A DNA stretch of 39,096 bases from Streptomyces triticirhizae (GTDB taxonomy: Bacteria > Actinomycetota > Actinomycetes > Streptomycetales > Streptomycetaceae): the NCBI RefSeq assembly GCF_003696235.1, contig NZ_RFFJ01000034.1:1-39096 (forward strand), read 5' to 3'. Shown piece after piece: positions 6,891-14,932 of this stretch. Within the stretch, counting starts at the first letter, position 1, and each line of letters opens with the position of its first letter. Position numbers and translations under genes: made by a program. Below the pieces are notes generated by a model, which made no database searches, was not told the DNA's origin, and saw nothing but the letters and a program-made list of their open reading frames with translations.

Positions 6891-8149
6891 GTGGCGACGG
6901 TGCGGGGGGTCGGCGAGTTTTTCGTCTTCCGGATCTGGGTGAGGGGCTGACGGAGGCGGAGGTTCTCGGCTGGCGGGTGGCGGTGGGCGAGAACGTGGTG
7001 ACGGACCAGGTGGTCGCGGAGGTGGAGAGCGCGAAGGCGGCGGTGGAGATTCCGGTGCCGTTCGCGGGGCGGGTGGTGACGTTGCACGCGAGGGTGGGTG
7101 AGCGGGTCGAGGTGGGTGGGCCGTTGGTGACGATCGAGGGGGGAGACGGGGCCGGGGTCAGGGCGGAGGCCGTTGCCGGGGCCGGGCCGGAGGCGGCCGG
7201 GGAGGCGGCGGAGGTTTCCGGGTCGGGGTCGGGGTCGGGGCCGGTGCTGGTGGGCTATGGCACGGTGCCGGTGGCCGATGTGCCGGGGGACGGGCTGGCG
7301 CCTCGGGCGATCTCGCCGCTGGTGCGGCGGATGGCGGCGGAGAACGGGCTGGATCTGGCGGCGTTGGCGCGGGAGGCGCCGCACGGGGTGGTGCGGCGGC
7401 GGGATGTGGAGGCCGCGTTGGCGGGGCGGGAGTCGGGGCCGCCGGCGTCGGGCGCCGAGGAGGATCGGGTGCCGCTGCGGGGCGTCGGGCGGGCGATGGC
7501 GGAGCGGGTGGCGCGCAGTCGGCGGGAGATTCCCGACGCCTCGGTCTGGGTGGATGTGGACGCGACGGAACTGGTCGCGTTGCGCGATCAACTGCGGGAG
7601 TCGGCACCGGAATTGGGCATAGGTCTGCTGGCGCTGGTGGCGCGGGTGTGTGTGGTGGGGCTGACGCGGTTCCCGGAGCTGAACGCGCGGGTGGACGCTC
7701 GGCGCGGGGAGCTGGTGCGGCTGCGTGACGTGCGTCTGGGGTTCGCGGCGCAGACTCCGCGCGGGCTGGTGGTGCCGGTGGTGCGTGACGCGCGGCGGCT
7801 TTCGACGGCGGAGCTGGCGGGCGAGCTGCGGCGGCTGGGCGAGGCGGCGCGCGGGGGCACGCTGTCGGCGGAGGCGATGGCGGGCGGCACGTTCACGGTC
7901 AACAACTACGGGGTGTTCGGGGTGGACGGGGCGACGCCGATCATCAACCATCCGGAGGCGGCCATGCTCGGCGTGGGGCGGGTCGTTCAGCGCCCGTGGG
8001 TGGTCGACGGTGCGCTGGCGGTGCGCTGGGTGACGCAGCTGTCGATCACCTTCGATCACCGGGTGTGTGACGGGGGAACGGCCGGCGGGTTCCTCCGGTT
8101 CGTCGCCGACCATGTCGAGCGGCCGGCGCTGTTGACGGCCTATCTGTGA
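6887..8149 (+). CDS. 2-oxoacid dehydrogenase complex, E2 dihydrolipoamide acyltransferase
   Basis: 420 aa. Residues 10-85 are a single lipoyl domain (LPDLGEGLTEAEV) with Lys50 in VESAKAAVEIP as the expected lipoylation site. A Gly/Ala/Ser-rich hinge follows, then a peripheral subunit-binding domain near 135-175 (ISPLVRRMAAENGLDL) and a C-terminal acyltransferase core ending in the catalytic DHRVCDG motif. The core transfers the acyl group from lipoate to CoA. Start GTG overlaps the E1beta stop by 4 bp; the paaG gene follows 17 bp downstream. One lipoyl domain is typical for branched-chain/aryl-type E2. Here the product would be phenylacetyl-CoA if the operon context is followed. Confidence 0.93.
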   Translation: MSGDGAGGRRVFRLPDLGEGLTEAEVLGWRVAVGENVVTDQVVAEVESAKAAVEIPVPFAGRVVTLHARVGERVEVGGPLVTIEGGDGAGVRAEAVAGAGPEAAGEAAEVSGSGSGSGPVLVGYGTVPVADVPGDGLAPRAISPLVRRMAAENGLDLAALAREAPHGVVRRRDVEAALAGRESGPPASGAEEDRVPLRGVGRAMAERVARSRREIPDASVWVDVDATELVALRDQLRESAPELGIGLLALVARVCVVGLTRFPELNARVDARRGELVRLRDVRLGFAAQTPRGLVVPVVRDARRLSTAELAGELRRLGEAARGGTLSAEAMAGGTFTVNNYGVFGVDGATPIINHPEAAMLGVGRVVQRPWVVDGALAVRWVTQLSITFDHRVCDGGTAGGFLRFVADHVERPALLTAYL

Positions 8150-8166
8150 GGACGGAGGAGACGGCC

Positions 8167-8976
8167 ATGGAGGGTGAGGCGAGCGCGACGTCGGGTGTGG
8201 TGTGTCGCCGCGAGGGGGGCGTGGCCGTGATCGCGCTGGCCCGCCCGGAGGTGGGCAACGCGTTGGACAGTCCGATGCGGCGGGCGCTGTTGGCGGCCGT
8301 GGAGGAGGTGGCGGCGGCGGGTTCGGCGGTGCGGGCGGTGGTGTTGACGGGGCGGGGCGGGGCGTTCTGCGTGGGGCAGGACCTGAGGGAGCACGCGGCG
8401 GCGTTGGAGGACGATCCGGGGTCGGCGTTCGGCTGTCTGGAGGAGGAGTACAACCCGTTGGCGCGGGCGCTGTGGGGCCTGGAGCAGCCGCTGGTGGTGG
8501 CCGTGGAGGGGGCGTGTGTGGGGGCGGGGCTGGGGTTGGCGTTGACGGGTGATGTGCGGGTGGTCGGGGAGGGCGCGACGTTCGCGACGGCGTTCGCGGG
8601 GGTGGGGCTGGCGGCCGACTCGGGGCTGAGTGTGTCGTTGGCGCGGGCGGTCGGGCCTTCGCGGGCGGGGGCGTTGTTCCTGCTGGGCGAGCGGTTCGAC
8701 GCCGGGCAGGCCGAGGCGTGGGGGCTGGCGCACCGGGTGGTGCCGGCCGGCACGGCGGAGCGGGAGGCGTTGGCGGTCGCCGGGCGGCTGGCGGGCGGGC
8801 CGACGGCCGCGTTCCGGGAGATCAAGCGGCTGCTGCGGCCTGAGCCCGAGCCGGACTGGGCGGGCGCGCTGGTCAGGGAGACGGCGGCGCAGACCCGGCT
8901 GGGCGTGACGACCGATCATCGGGCGGCCGTGGAGGCGTTTCTGGCGCGCCGGCGGCCCACCTTCGAGGGGCGGTGA
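8167..8976 (+). CDS. paaG: PaaG-like 1,2-epoxyphenylacetyl-CoA isomerase
   Basis: 269-aa crotonase-fold protein. The order AFCVGQDL (67-74), EEEYNPLARAL, GACVGAGLGLAL (115-126) and GVGLAADSG (146-153), with an end resembling PaaG (HRAAVEAFLARRRPTF), matches E. coli PaaG along its length; Asp151 is the likely catalytic acid. PaaG turns ring-1,2-epoxyphenylacetyl-CoA into oxepin-CoA, so its place directly before paaA makes sense. Start set at ATG 8167, with GGAGGAG upstream; a GTG at 8146 overlapping the E2 stop is less likely. The next gene begins 6 bp after the stop. A PaaF-type hydratase role cannot be excluded. Confidence 0.85.
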   Translation: MEGEASATSGVVCRREGGVAVIALARPEVGNALDSPMRRALLAAVEEVAAAGSAVRAVVLTGRGGAFCVGQDLREHAAALEDDPGSAFGCLEEEYNPLARALWGLEQPLVVAVEGACVGAGLGLALTGDVRVVGEGATFATAFAGVGLAADSGLSVSLARAVGPSRAGALFLLGERFDAGQAEAWGLAHRVVPAGTAEREALAVAGRLAGGPTAAFREIKRLLRPEPEPDWAGALVRETAAQTRLGVTTDHRAAVEAFLARRRPTFEGR

Positions 8977-8982
8977 ACCGGC

Positions 8983-9951
8983 GTGGAGCGTCGGGTGGTT
9001 GACGGGCGACGGCACGGGGACGACGAGGAGTTCGCGGAGGGGCGGGCGCGTTTCGAGGAGACGATCGCCGCCGACCGGCGGGTGGAGCCGCGTGACTGGA
9101 TGCCGGAGGCGTACCGGGCCACGTTGGTCCGGCAGATCGCGCAGCACGCGCACTCGGAGATCATCGGGATGCAGCCGGAGGGCGAGTGGATCACGCGCGC
9201 GCCGTCGCTGCGCCGGAAGGCGATCCTGTGGGCGAAGGTGCAGGACGAGGCGGGGCACGGGCTGTACCTGTACGGGGCGGCTGAGACGCTGGGCGCGGAC
9301 CGGGCGGAGTTGACGCGGGCGCTGCTGGAGGGCCGGCAGAAGTACTCGTCGATCTTCAACTATCCGACGTTGACGTTCGCCGATGTCGGGGTGATCGGCT
9401 GGCTGGTGGACGGGGCGGCGATCTGCAACCAGGTGCCGCTGTGCCGCACGTCCTACGGGCCCTATGCGCGGGCCATGGTGCGGGTCTGCAAGGAGGAGTC
9501 GTTCCATCAGCGGCAGGGCTTCGAGCTGCTGTGGACCATGGTGCGGGGCACCGAGGCGCAGCGGGCCATGGTGCAGGACGCGGTGGACCGTTGGTGGTGG
9601 CCGACGTTGATGATGTTCGGCCCGCCGGACGCGGCGTCGCCCAACTCGGCGCGGTCGATGGCGTGGCGCGTCAAGCGGCATTCGAACGACGAGCTGCGGC
9701 AGCGTTTTGTCGACATGACGGTGCCGCAGGCGGAGCGGCTGGGCGTGACGCTGCCCGACGAGCGGCTGCGGTGGAATCCGGAGCGGGGGCACTACGACTT
9801 CGGCGCGCCGGACTTCGCCGAGTTGGCGCGGGTGATCGCCGGGGACGGGCCGTGCAACGCGGAGCGGGTGCGGCGGCGTGCGGCGGCGCACGAGGAGGGC
9901 GCGTGGGTGCGGGCCGCCGCGCGGGCGCACGCGGCGCGGCGGGGTGAGTGA
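8983..9951 (+). CDS. paaA: Phenylacetyl-CoA 1,2-epoxidase, catalytic subunit PaaA
   Basis: 322-aa ferritin-like di-iron monooxygenase subunit. Two carboxylate/histidine motifs are visible: QDEAGHG (Glu89, His92) and KEESFHQ (Glu172, His175). Long stretches such as [33 protein letters not shown] and the tail [11 protein letters not shown] are hallmarks of PaaA. It inserts one oxygen atom into the phenylacetyl-CoA ring with O2 and electrons from PaaE, as part of the PaaABC(E) complex. GTG start at 8983, 6 bp after paaG; the annotated start may be slightly early, since conserved sequence begins near residue 20. paaB follows at once. Confidence 0.96.
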   Translation: MERRVVDGRRHGDDEEFAEGRARFEETIAADRRVEPRDWMPEAYRATLVRQIAQHAHSEIIGMQPEGEWITRAPSLRRKAILWAKVQDEAGHGLYLYGAAETLGADRAELTRALLEGRQKYSSIFNYPTLTFADVGVIGWLVDGAAICNQVPLCRTSYGPYARAMVRVCKEESFHQRQGFELLWTMVRGTEAQRAMVQDAVDRWWWPTLMMFGPPDAASPNSARSMAWRVKRHSNDELRQRFVDMTVPQAERLGVTLPDERLRWNPERGHYDFGAPDFAELARVIAGDGPCNAERVRRRAAAHEEGAWVRAAARAHAARRGE

Positions 9952-9961
9952 GGTGGGCGAA

Positions 9962-10246
9962 GTGGCGGAGGAGTGGCCGCTGTTCGAGGTGTTCCTGCGG
10001 GGCCGGCGTGGGTTGAACCATGTGCATGTCGGGTCGCTGCGGGCGGCGGACGCCCGCATGGCGCTGACGCACGCGCGTGACCTGTACACGCGCCGGAACG
10101 AGGGCGTCAGCATCTGGGTGGTGCGCTCGGCGGACGTGACGGCGTCGTCGCCCGATGAGCGGGACCCGTTCTTCGAGCCGAGCGGCGACAAGGTCTATCG
10201 GCATCCGACGTTCTACGACATTCCCGATGACGTCCCGCACATCTGA
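9962..10246 (+). CDS. paaB: Phenylacetyl-CoA epoxidase subunit PaaB
   Basis: 94 aa with the PaaB signature: WPLFEVFLRGRRGLNHVHVG, ALTHARDLYTRRNEG and VYRHPTFYDIPD, nearly colinear with E. coli PaaB (95 aa). PaaB bridges PaaAC units in the epoxidase complex. Start chosen at GTG 9962, which has GAGGTG 6 nt upstream and gives the family length. GTG at 9953 or 9944 (overlapping the paaA stop) would add 3 or 9 residues. 42 bp separate it from paaC, the second-widest gap in the operon. Confidence 0.92.
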   Translation: MAEEWPLFEVFLRGRRGLNHVHVGSLRAADARMALTHARDLYTRRNEGVSIWVVRSADVTASSPDERDPFFEPSGDKVYRHPTFYDIPDDVPHI

Positions 10247-10288
10247 CGGTGATCTGACGGTGAGAGGCACCAGGGAGGTGGGAGACGC

Positions 10289-11140
10289 ATGAACGACGAG
10301 GCGTGGGGCGTGCCGGAGGCGGAGGGTGGGCGGTGGGCGTTCGGCACGGGGTTCGCCGATCCGCTGCACGGGGTGGATGTGGCCGTGCCGGCGGGGGTGG
10401 ACGGGGCGGAGCTGGCGCGGGTGTGTGTGGCGTTGGCGGACGACGCGCTGGTCGGCGCGCAGCGGCTCGCGGAGTGGGTGACGCGGGCGCCGGAGATCGA
10501 GATCGAGTTGGCGTTGGCGAACGTCGGTCTCGACCTGCTGGGCCAGGCGCGGCTGCTGTACACGCGGGCCGGGCAGGTGGACGGCAGCGGGCGGGGCGAG
10601 GACGCGTTCGCGTTCACGCGGTCGGCGCCGGAGTTCCGCTGTCTGCGGCTGGCCGAACTGCCGCGCGGGGACTTCGCGTTCACGGTGCTGCGGCTGCTGG
10701 TGCTGTCCTCGGCGCGGCTGGCGGTGTTGGAGCGGCTCGCGGGGGCGGCCGATCCGGTGTTGGCGGCGGTGGCGGAGCGGGGTGTCGCGGAGGTGGCGTA
10801 CCACCGGCTGTTCGCGGCGGAGTGGGTGGTGCGGCTGGGGGACGGCACGGCGGAGTCGCGGCGGCGGCTGCGGCGGGCGGTGGTGGAGGTCGAGCCGTGG
10901 CTGGGCGAGGTCGTGGACGACCGGGTGGGGGCTGGGCTGGGCGTGGCGGCGGGCGCGGTGCGGGCGGCGTGTGCGCGGGACTGGCGGCGGGTGGGCGAGG
11001 AGGCGGGGGTGCGGCTGCCGCTGCCGGCGCCGTGGGACCGGGCGCCGGGTGGCCGGGCGGGGGTGCACACGGAGCATCTGCCGGTGCTGCTGGCCGAGTT
11101 GGGGTCGGTGGCGCGTGAGCATCCCGGGGCGGCGTGGTGA
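10289..11140 (+). CDS. paaC: Phenylacetyl-CoA epoxidase structural subunit PaaC
   Basis: 283 aa, a ferritin-like partner of PaaA. Recognisable parts are ALADDALVGAQRLAEWVTRAPEIEIE (within 45-75), GQARLLYTRAG and FRCLRLAELPRGDFAFTVLR. PaaC lacks a di-iron centre and holds PaaA in its active form. Start ATG 10289 has a clear GGGAGGTGGG ribosome site. The stop overlaps paaD by 7 bp. The C-terminal third is Arg/Gly/Val-rich and less conserved, as expected. Confidence 0.93.
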   Translation: MNDEAWGVPEAEGGRWAFGTGFADPLHGVDVAVPAGVDGAELARVCVALADDALVGAQRLAEWVTRAPEIEIELALANVGLDLLGQARLLYTRAGQVDGSGRGEDAFAFTRSAPEFRCLRLAELPRGDFAFTVLRLLVLSSARLAVLERLAGAADPVLAAVAERGVAEVAYHRLFAAEWVVRLGDGTAESRRRLRRAVVEVEPWLGEVVDDRVGAGLGVAAGAVRAACARDWRRVGEEAGVRLPLPAPWDRAPGGRAGVHTEHLPVLLAELGSVAREHPGAAW

Positions 11141-11646
11141 CGGGCGCGGGGCCGGAGCTGGCGTGGCGGGTGGCCGGCGGGGTGGCCGACCCGGAGCTGC
11201 CGATGGTGACGCTCGGCGAGTTGGGCATGGTGCGTGGGGTGGAGTGCGACGCGGCGGGCGGTGTGGTGGTGCGGCTGGCGCCGACCTATGCGGGGTGTCC
11301 GGCGCTGGCGGAGATCCGGGCGGATGTGGCGGCGGCGCTGCGGGCGGCGGGGTTCGCTCCGGTGCGGGTGGTGACGGTGTGGTCGCCGCCGTGGACGACG
11401 GAGTGGATCAGCGCGGCGGGGCGCCGGAAGTTGGCGGACGCCGGGATCGCGCCGCCGGGCCCGGTGCCGGCGCGCGGGGGCGGCCCGGTGCCGCTGGTGT
11501 TGGGCGCGAGGCGTCCGGCGGTGGCGTGTCCGCGCTGCGGCGGGCGGGAGACGGAGGAGGTGTCGCGGTGCGGGGCGAGCCTGTGTACGGCGCTGTGGCG
11601 GTGCCGGGCGTGCCGGGAGCCGTTCGAGCATCTGCGGGGGGTGTGA
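11134..11646 (+). CDS. paaD: PaaD, iron-sulfur maturation factor for the epoxidase
   Basis: 170 aa. Residues 8-75 form an MIP18/SufT-type domain (GGVADPELPMVTLGELGMV...YAGCPAL), and a C-terminal zinc-finger-like segment has paired cysteines: CPRC near 131, CGASLC and CRAC near 155. PaaD is thought to assist Fe-S assembly on PaaE. GTG start overlaps the paaC end by 7 bp; a second GTG at 11137 is an alternative. The stop shares one base with the paaE ATG. Confidence 0.93.
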   Translation: MVTGAGPELAWRVAGGVADPELPMVTLGELGMVRGVECDAAGGVVVRLAPTYAGCPALAEIRADVAAALRAAGFAPVRVVTVWSPPWTTEWISAAGRRKLADAGIAPPGPVPARGGGPVPLVLGARRPAVACPRCGGRETEEVSRCGASLCTALWRCRACREPFEHLRGV

Positions 11647-12734
11647 TGGGCGGGGCGACGGCGGGACGTGGGGTGTTCCATCGGCTGCGGATCGCGCGGG
11701 TGGAGCCGCTGTGCGAGGACGCGGTGGCGGTGACGTTCGACGTTCCGGCCGAGCTGGCCGGGGTGTTCGCGTTCGCGCCGGGGCAGTGGCTGACGGTGCG
11801 GCGGTGGGTGGACGGCCGTCAGGAGCGGCGTTCCTACTCGGTGTGCGCCCCGGTGGGGGCGGCGCCCCGGATCGGGGTGCGGCTGGTGCCGGGCGGGCTG
11901 GTGTCCACGTGGCTGGTGCGGGAGGCGGCGCCCGGTGACGTGGTGGAGGTGGCGCCGCCGGCGGGCACGTTCACGCCGGATCTGTCGGTGCCTGACCACC
12001 ATGTGCTGGTGGCGGCGGGGTCGGGTGTGACGCCGATGGTGTCGATCGCCGGGTCGGTGCTGGAGCGCTGCCCGGGCGCGCGGGTGACGCTGCTGTACGG
12101 GAACCGGGCGAGTGGCTCGGTGATGTTCGTCGACGAGCTGGCCGGGTTGAAGGACGCGTTTCCCACCCGGTTCCAGCTGGTGCATGTGCTGTCGCGGGAG
12201 CCCCGGGAGGTGGAGGTGCTGTCGGGGCGGCTGGACGGGCCGCGTCTTGAGGTGTTGGCGCGGGCGTTGTTGGACCCGGGGGTGGCGCACCGCTGGTGGC
12301 TGTGCGGGCCGCTGCCGATGGTGGAGGAGGCGCGGCGGGCGCTGGCCCGGCTGGGTGTGGACGGGGCGCGGGTGCGGGGCGAGCTGTTCCACGCCGGGGA
12401 CGAGGGGCCGCCGCCGGTGCGGCGCGCGGACGGTTCGGCGGTGCCGGCCGGGGGGCCGGCGAGCCGGGTGACGCTCCTGCTGGACGGGCGGGCCACGACG
12501 GTGGAACTGCCGCGCGGGCAGCGGGTGTTGGATGGCGCGCAGCGGGCCCGCCCGGAGCTGCCGTTCGCCTGCCGGGGCGGGGTGTGCGGCACGTGCCGGG
12601 CGCGGGTGAAGGACGGGCGGGTGGCGATGCGGCGGAACTTCGCGTTGGATCCGGCGGAGGTGGCCGCCGGCTATGTGTTGACGTGCCAGGCCGTGCCCGA
12701 GACGGAGGCGGTGACGCTGGACTACGACGGCTGA
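11646..12734 (+). CDS. paaE: Phenylacetyl-CoA epoxidase reductase PaaE
   Basis: 362-aa flavin reductase feeding electrons from NAD(P)H to PaaA. N-terminal ferredoxin-reductase domain has RRSYSVCAP (FAD) and GSGVTPM (nucleotide); residues ~275-362 form a plant-type 2Fe-2S ferredoxin domain with FACRGGVCGTC and a distal LTCQ cysteine. The reading frame is open upstream to 10782, but that part is antisense-like filler over paaC and paaD. The ATG at 11646 overlaps the paaD stop (ATGA) and gives the family length. Last gene of the operon; a convergent gene follows after 57 bp, with no obvious terminator hairpin between. Confidence 0.95.
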   Translation: MGGATAGRGVFHRLRIARVEPLCEDAVAVTFDVPAELAGVFAFAPGQWLTVRRWVDGRQERRSYSVCAPVGAAPRIGVRLVPGGLVSTWLVREAAPGDVVEVAPPAGTFTPDLSVPDHHVLVAAGSGVTPMVSIAGSVLERCPGARVTLLYGNRASGSVMFVDELAGLKDAFPTRFQLVHVLSREPREVEVLSGRLDGPRLEVLARALLDPGVAHRWWLCGPLPMVEEARRALARLGVDGARVRGELFHAGDEGPPPVRRADGSAVPAGGPASRVTLLLDGRATTVELPRGQRVLDGAQRARPELPFACRGGVCGTCRARVKDGRVAMRRNFALDPAEVAAGYVLTCQAVPETEAVTLDYDG

Positions 12735-12791
12735 GGAGCCGTCGGCTTGTCGGCTGGGCGGCTCGTCCGCTCGTTCGGCCTGGGCGGGCGT

Positions 12792-13223
12792 TCAGCCGAG
12801 GAAGCTGAGCCGGACCTGGCGGCGCGGGTTGTCGCCGTTGGTGTCGACGACGCACACGGACTGCCAGGTGCCGAGGGCGAGTTGGCCGTCGACGACGGGC
12901 AGCGTGGCGTGCGGCGGGACGAGGGCGGGCAACACGTGGTCGCGGCCGTGGCCCGGGCTGCCGTGGCGGTGGCGCCAGCGGTCGTCGGGCGGCAGCAGGT
13001 CGCGCAGCGCGGCCAGCAGGTCGTCGTCGCTGCCGGCGCCGGTCTCGATGAGGGCGATGCCGCAGGTGGCGTGCGGGGTGAACACGTTGAGCAGCCCGTC
13101 CCGGCCGGCGGCGACGTCCCGCAGGTAGGCGGCGCACTCGGCCGTCAGGTCGTGGACGACCTCGTGGGAGCCGGTGGCGATCTCGATCAGGCGGCTGTCG
13201 AAGGCGTTGGTCATGCGGTCCAT
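12792..13223 (-). CDS. YjbQ family protein (UPF0047)
   Basis: 143 aa covering the whole YjbQ fold. The conserved segments LLNVFTPHATCGIALIETG, HRHGSPGHGRDHVLPAL and LALGTWQSVCVVDTNG contain the His/Cys/Glu residues of the family. Some members show weak thiamine-phosphate synthase activity; the true role is unclear. Start at ATG 13223; ATG 13214 is an alternative. It lies convergent to paaE and downstream of the LacI gene, 79 bp away, on the same strand, so it could be an extra member of the rhaM-lacI transcript or have its own promoter near the palindrome at 13293. Confidence 0.9.
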   Translation of the reverse strand: MDRMTNAFDSRLIEIATGSHEVVHDLTAECAAYLRDVAAGRDGLLNVFTPHATCGIALIETGAGSDDDLLAALRDLLPPDDRWRHRHGSPGHGRDHVLPALVPPHATLPVVDGQLALGTWQSVCVVDTNGDNPRRQVRLSFLG

Positions 13224-13292
13224 GGTCGGGGGTGGGGCGGGTCGGGGCGGCGGCGGGGGGCGGCGTGTCGGGCGCGGGGTCCGTTCCCGAGA

Positions 13293-13304
13293 GAGAACGT
13301 TCTC
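13293..13304. promoter_or_regulatory. Palindrome at the lacI stop, upstream of the YjbQ gene
   Basis: GAGAACGTTCTC is a perfect 12-bp palindrome with the central CG favoured by LacI-family regulators. It overlaps the stop codon of the LacI gene and lies about 70 bp before the YjbQ start. It differs from the rha operators, so another regulator would be involved if it is real. A terminator role is unlikely because there is no loop. Confidence 0.35.
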
Positions 13305-14325
13305 AGCGGCGGGGCGCGAGGCTGGAGTCGCGGACGATCAGCTCGGGGTCGAGCACGATCCGCTGGTGGCGGTGGCGGGCGGCGTCCTCGCCCGTCTCCT
13401 CCAGGAGCAGTTCGGCGGCCTGCTGCCCCATGCGGACGGCGGGCTGCCGCACGGAGGTGAGGGGCACGGCGGCAGCGGCGGCGAACTCGATGTCGTCGTA
13501 GCCGACGATGGCCATCTCCTCCGGCACCCGCACCCCGGCGGCGAACAGGGCCTGGAGCACGCCGAGGGCCAGCAGGTCGTTGGCGCAGAACACGGCGGTC
13601 GGCCGGGGCGCCAGGCCCAGCAGGCGGGCGCCGGCGTCGCGGCCGGAGGCGACGTCGAGACGTTCGGCCTCGATGCGGCGCAGCGCGGAGCGCGGCAGCC
13701 CGGCGTCGGCGAGCGCGGCGAGGGCGCCGTCCTCGCGGTCACGGCACTGCTGGAGCGACATGGGCCCGCTGACGTAGGCGACGGAGGTGTGCCCCTGGTC
13801 CAGCAGGTGCCCCACGGCGAGCGTGCCGCCGCGCACGTCGTCGACGGAGACGGAGCAGCCCTCCGCGCTGGGCAGGACCCGGTCCACGAAGACGAACGGG
13901 ATGCCGTGCCGGCGGAACTCGGTGAGGTTGCGGCCCGACATGTCGGCGGGGGTCAACAGGACGCCCCGGACGCGCTGTTCGGCGAAGAGGGACAGGTAGT
14001 CGGCCTCCTCGGCGGGGCTCTGCGCGCTGTTGCAGAGCATCACGCCCAACGTCTCGGCGCGGGCGACGCGTTCGGCGCCGGAGGCGACGTCGACGAAGAA
14101 CGGGTTGCCCATGTCGAGGACCAGCAGGGCGATGATGCGGCTCTGCCCGGCGCGGAGTTGACGCGCGGACTCGCTGCGGACATAGCCCAGGCGCACGATG
14201 GTGGACTGGACGCGTTCCCTGGTCTCGTCGGCGACCATGTGGGGCCGGTTGATGACGTTGGAGACGGTCCCGACGGAGACTCCGGCGGCCCGGGCCACTT
14301 CCTTGATCCCCACCGTGTGCGCCAT
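13303..14325 (-). CDS. LacI-family regulator, probable rhamnose repressor
   Basis: 340 aa. Residues 5-50 are a LacI-type HTH (IKEVARAAGVSVGTVSNVIN) with hinge helix SARQLRAGQSRIIAL; the rest is a periplasmic-binding-protein-like sensor domain (DVASGAERV, VFVDRVLP, AVFCANDLLALGVLQAL, VGYDDIEFA). It lies 97 bp downstream of rhaM on the same strand, facing the rhaI operon, so it is the obvious candidate to bind the paired operators at 14756-14767 and 14933-14944 and to respond to rhamnose or a pathway intermediate. ATG start at 14325; no upstream start is better. No promoter of its own is evident. Confidence 0.92.
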   Translation of the reverse strand: MAHTVGIKEVARAAGVSVGTVSNVINRPHMVADETRERVQSTIVRLGYVRSESARQLRAGQSRIIALLVLDMGNPFFVDVASGAERVARAETLGVMLCNSAQSPAEEADYLSLFAEQRVRGVLLTPADMSGRNLTEFRRHGIPFVFVDRVLPSAEGCSVSVDDVRGGTLAVGHLLDQGHTSVAYVSGPMSLQQCRDREDGALAALADAGLPRSALRRIEAERLDVASGRDAGARLLGLAPRPTAVFCANDLLALGVLQALFAAGVRVPEEMAIVGYDDIEFAAAAAVPLTSVRQPAVRMGQQAAELLLEETGEDAARHRHQRIVLDPELIVRDSSLAPRR

Positions 14326-14422
14326 GTGCGTTGTCCGTTCGTCTCGTGGCCCGCGTGTGCCTCGCGGGCCATGGTATGCACCAGTCGGCCGGCCGGCCGG
14401 TGGGGGCCGGGCGGGGTGGGGG

Positions 14423-14743
14423 TCAGGGGAGGTGGAAGATCTCGGTCAGCGGCTTCATCGCCTCGTCGGGCCGCTGGTCGTCGAGGGCCTCGAACAGCTC
14501 GCTCATCTCGGCCTGCCAGCGGGCGTTGACGTCGGTGGCGGCCATGGCGCGCTGGGCGGCCTCGAAGTCCTCGGTCTCCAGGTAGCCGACGAGGAGTCCG
14601 TCGTCGCGCAGGAAGAGCGAGTAGTTGTGCCAGCCGGTGGCGGTGAGCGCGGCGCGCATCTCGGGCCAGACGTCGGCGTGGCGGCGGCGGTACTCGTCGA
14701 TGCGGTCGGGGCGGACCCTCAGCAGGAAGCAGACGCGCTGCAC
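14423..14743 (-). CDS. rhaM: L-rhamnose mutarotase
   Basis: 106 aa, family length. QRVCFLLRVRPDRIDEYRRR, HADVWPEM, TGWHNYSLFL and the ending WQAEMSEL...FHLP are typical of RhaM, with the active-site His/Tyr residues in place. The enzyme interconverts alpha and beta anomers of L-rhamnose ahead of the isomerase. The start is set at GTG 14743, 5 nt after AAGGAG; the GTG at 14749 overlaps that ribosome site and is unlikely. The gene is expressed divergently from rhaI and is followed by the LacI gene. Confidence 0.93.
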   Translation of the reverse strand: MQRVCFLLRVRPDRIDEYRRRHADVWPEMRAALTATGWHNYSLFLRDDGLLVGYLETEDFEAAQRAMAATDVNARWQAEMSELFEALDDQRPDEAMKPLTEIFHLP

Positions 14744-14755
14744 GGACACTCCTTG

Positions 14756-14767
14756 TGAAAGGTTTCA
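14756..14767. promoter_or_regulatory. Putative LacI operator, rhaM side
   Basis: TGAAAGGTTTCA, arms TGAAA/TTTCA around GG. It lies just downstream of a leftward promoter (-35 TTGACG, complement of 14805-14810; 17-bp spacer; -10 GATGCT, complement of 14782-14787) and just upstream of the rhaM ribosome site. The related sequence at 14933-14944 occupies the same position relative to the rhaI promoter. Confidence 0.65.
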
Positions 14768-14889
14768 TGCGGGTGGGGGTCAGCATCGGACGGGGCGCGC
14801 GCCGCGTCAAGGGCGGGCGAACGGGCCGGCCGCGCGCGGTTCCGTGACGCGGAACGGCGAGGTGAGCGGCGGTGGATCAGGGCGCTCCC

Positions 14890-14919
14890 TTGACAGCGCT
14901 CGGCGGCGACTCTTAGCGT
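14890..14919 (+). promoter_or_regulatory. rhaI operon promoter
   Basis: TTGACA at 14890-14895, an 18-bp spacer and TAGCGT at 14914-14919: a near-consensus vegetative streptomycete promoter. Transcription should begin near 14926, leaving an untranslated leader of about 140 nt before rhaI. The region 14768-14889 between the two divergent promoters holds nothing else I can support. Confidence 0.72.
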
Positions 14920-14932
14920 CGAGGATGCACTG

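Noticed and set aside
8140..10191. 683-aa leftward open frame over paaG/paaA
   Set aside because: Arg/Pro/His-rich antisense shadow; paaA and paaG have catalytic motifs on the plus strand.
10239..10262. Direct repeat of ATCTGACGGTG between paaB and paaC
   Set aside because: Only two copies, overlapping the paaB stop; looks like a small local duplication without other evidence of function.
10782..11645. N-terminal extension of paaE covering paaC and paaD
   Set aside because: The extension is Gly/Arg filler; ATG 11646 gives the correct PaaE length and overlaps the paaD stop.
14384..14401. CCGG-repeat stretch between lacI and rhaM
   Set aside because: A simple CCGG run common in this GC range; no stem-loop-tail layout or regulator match.
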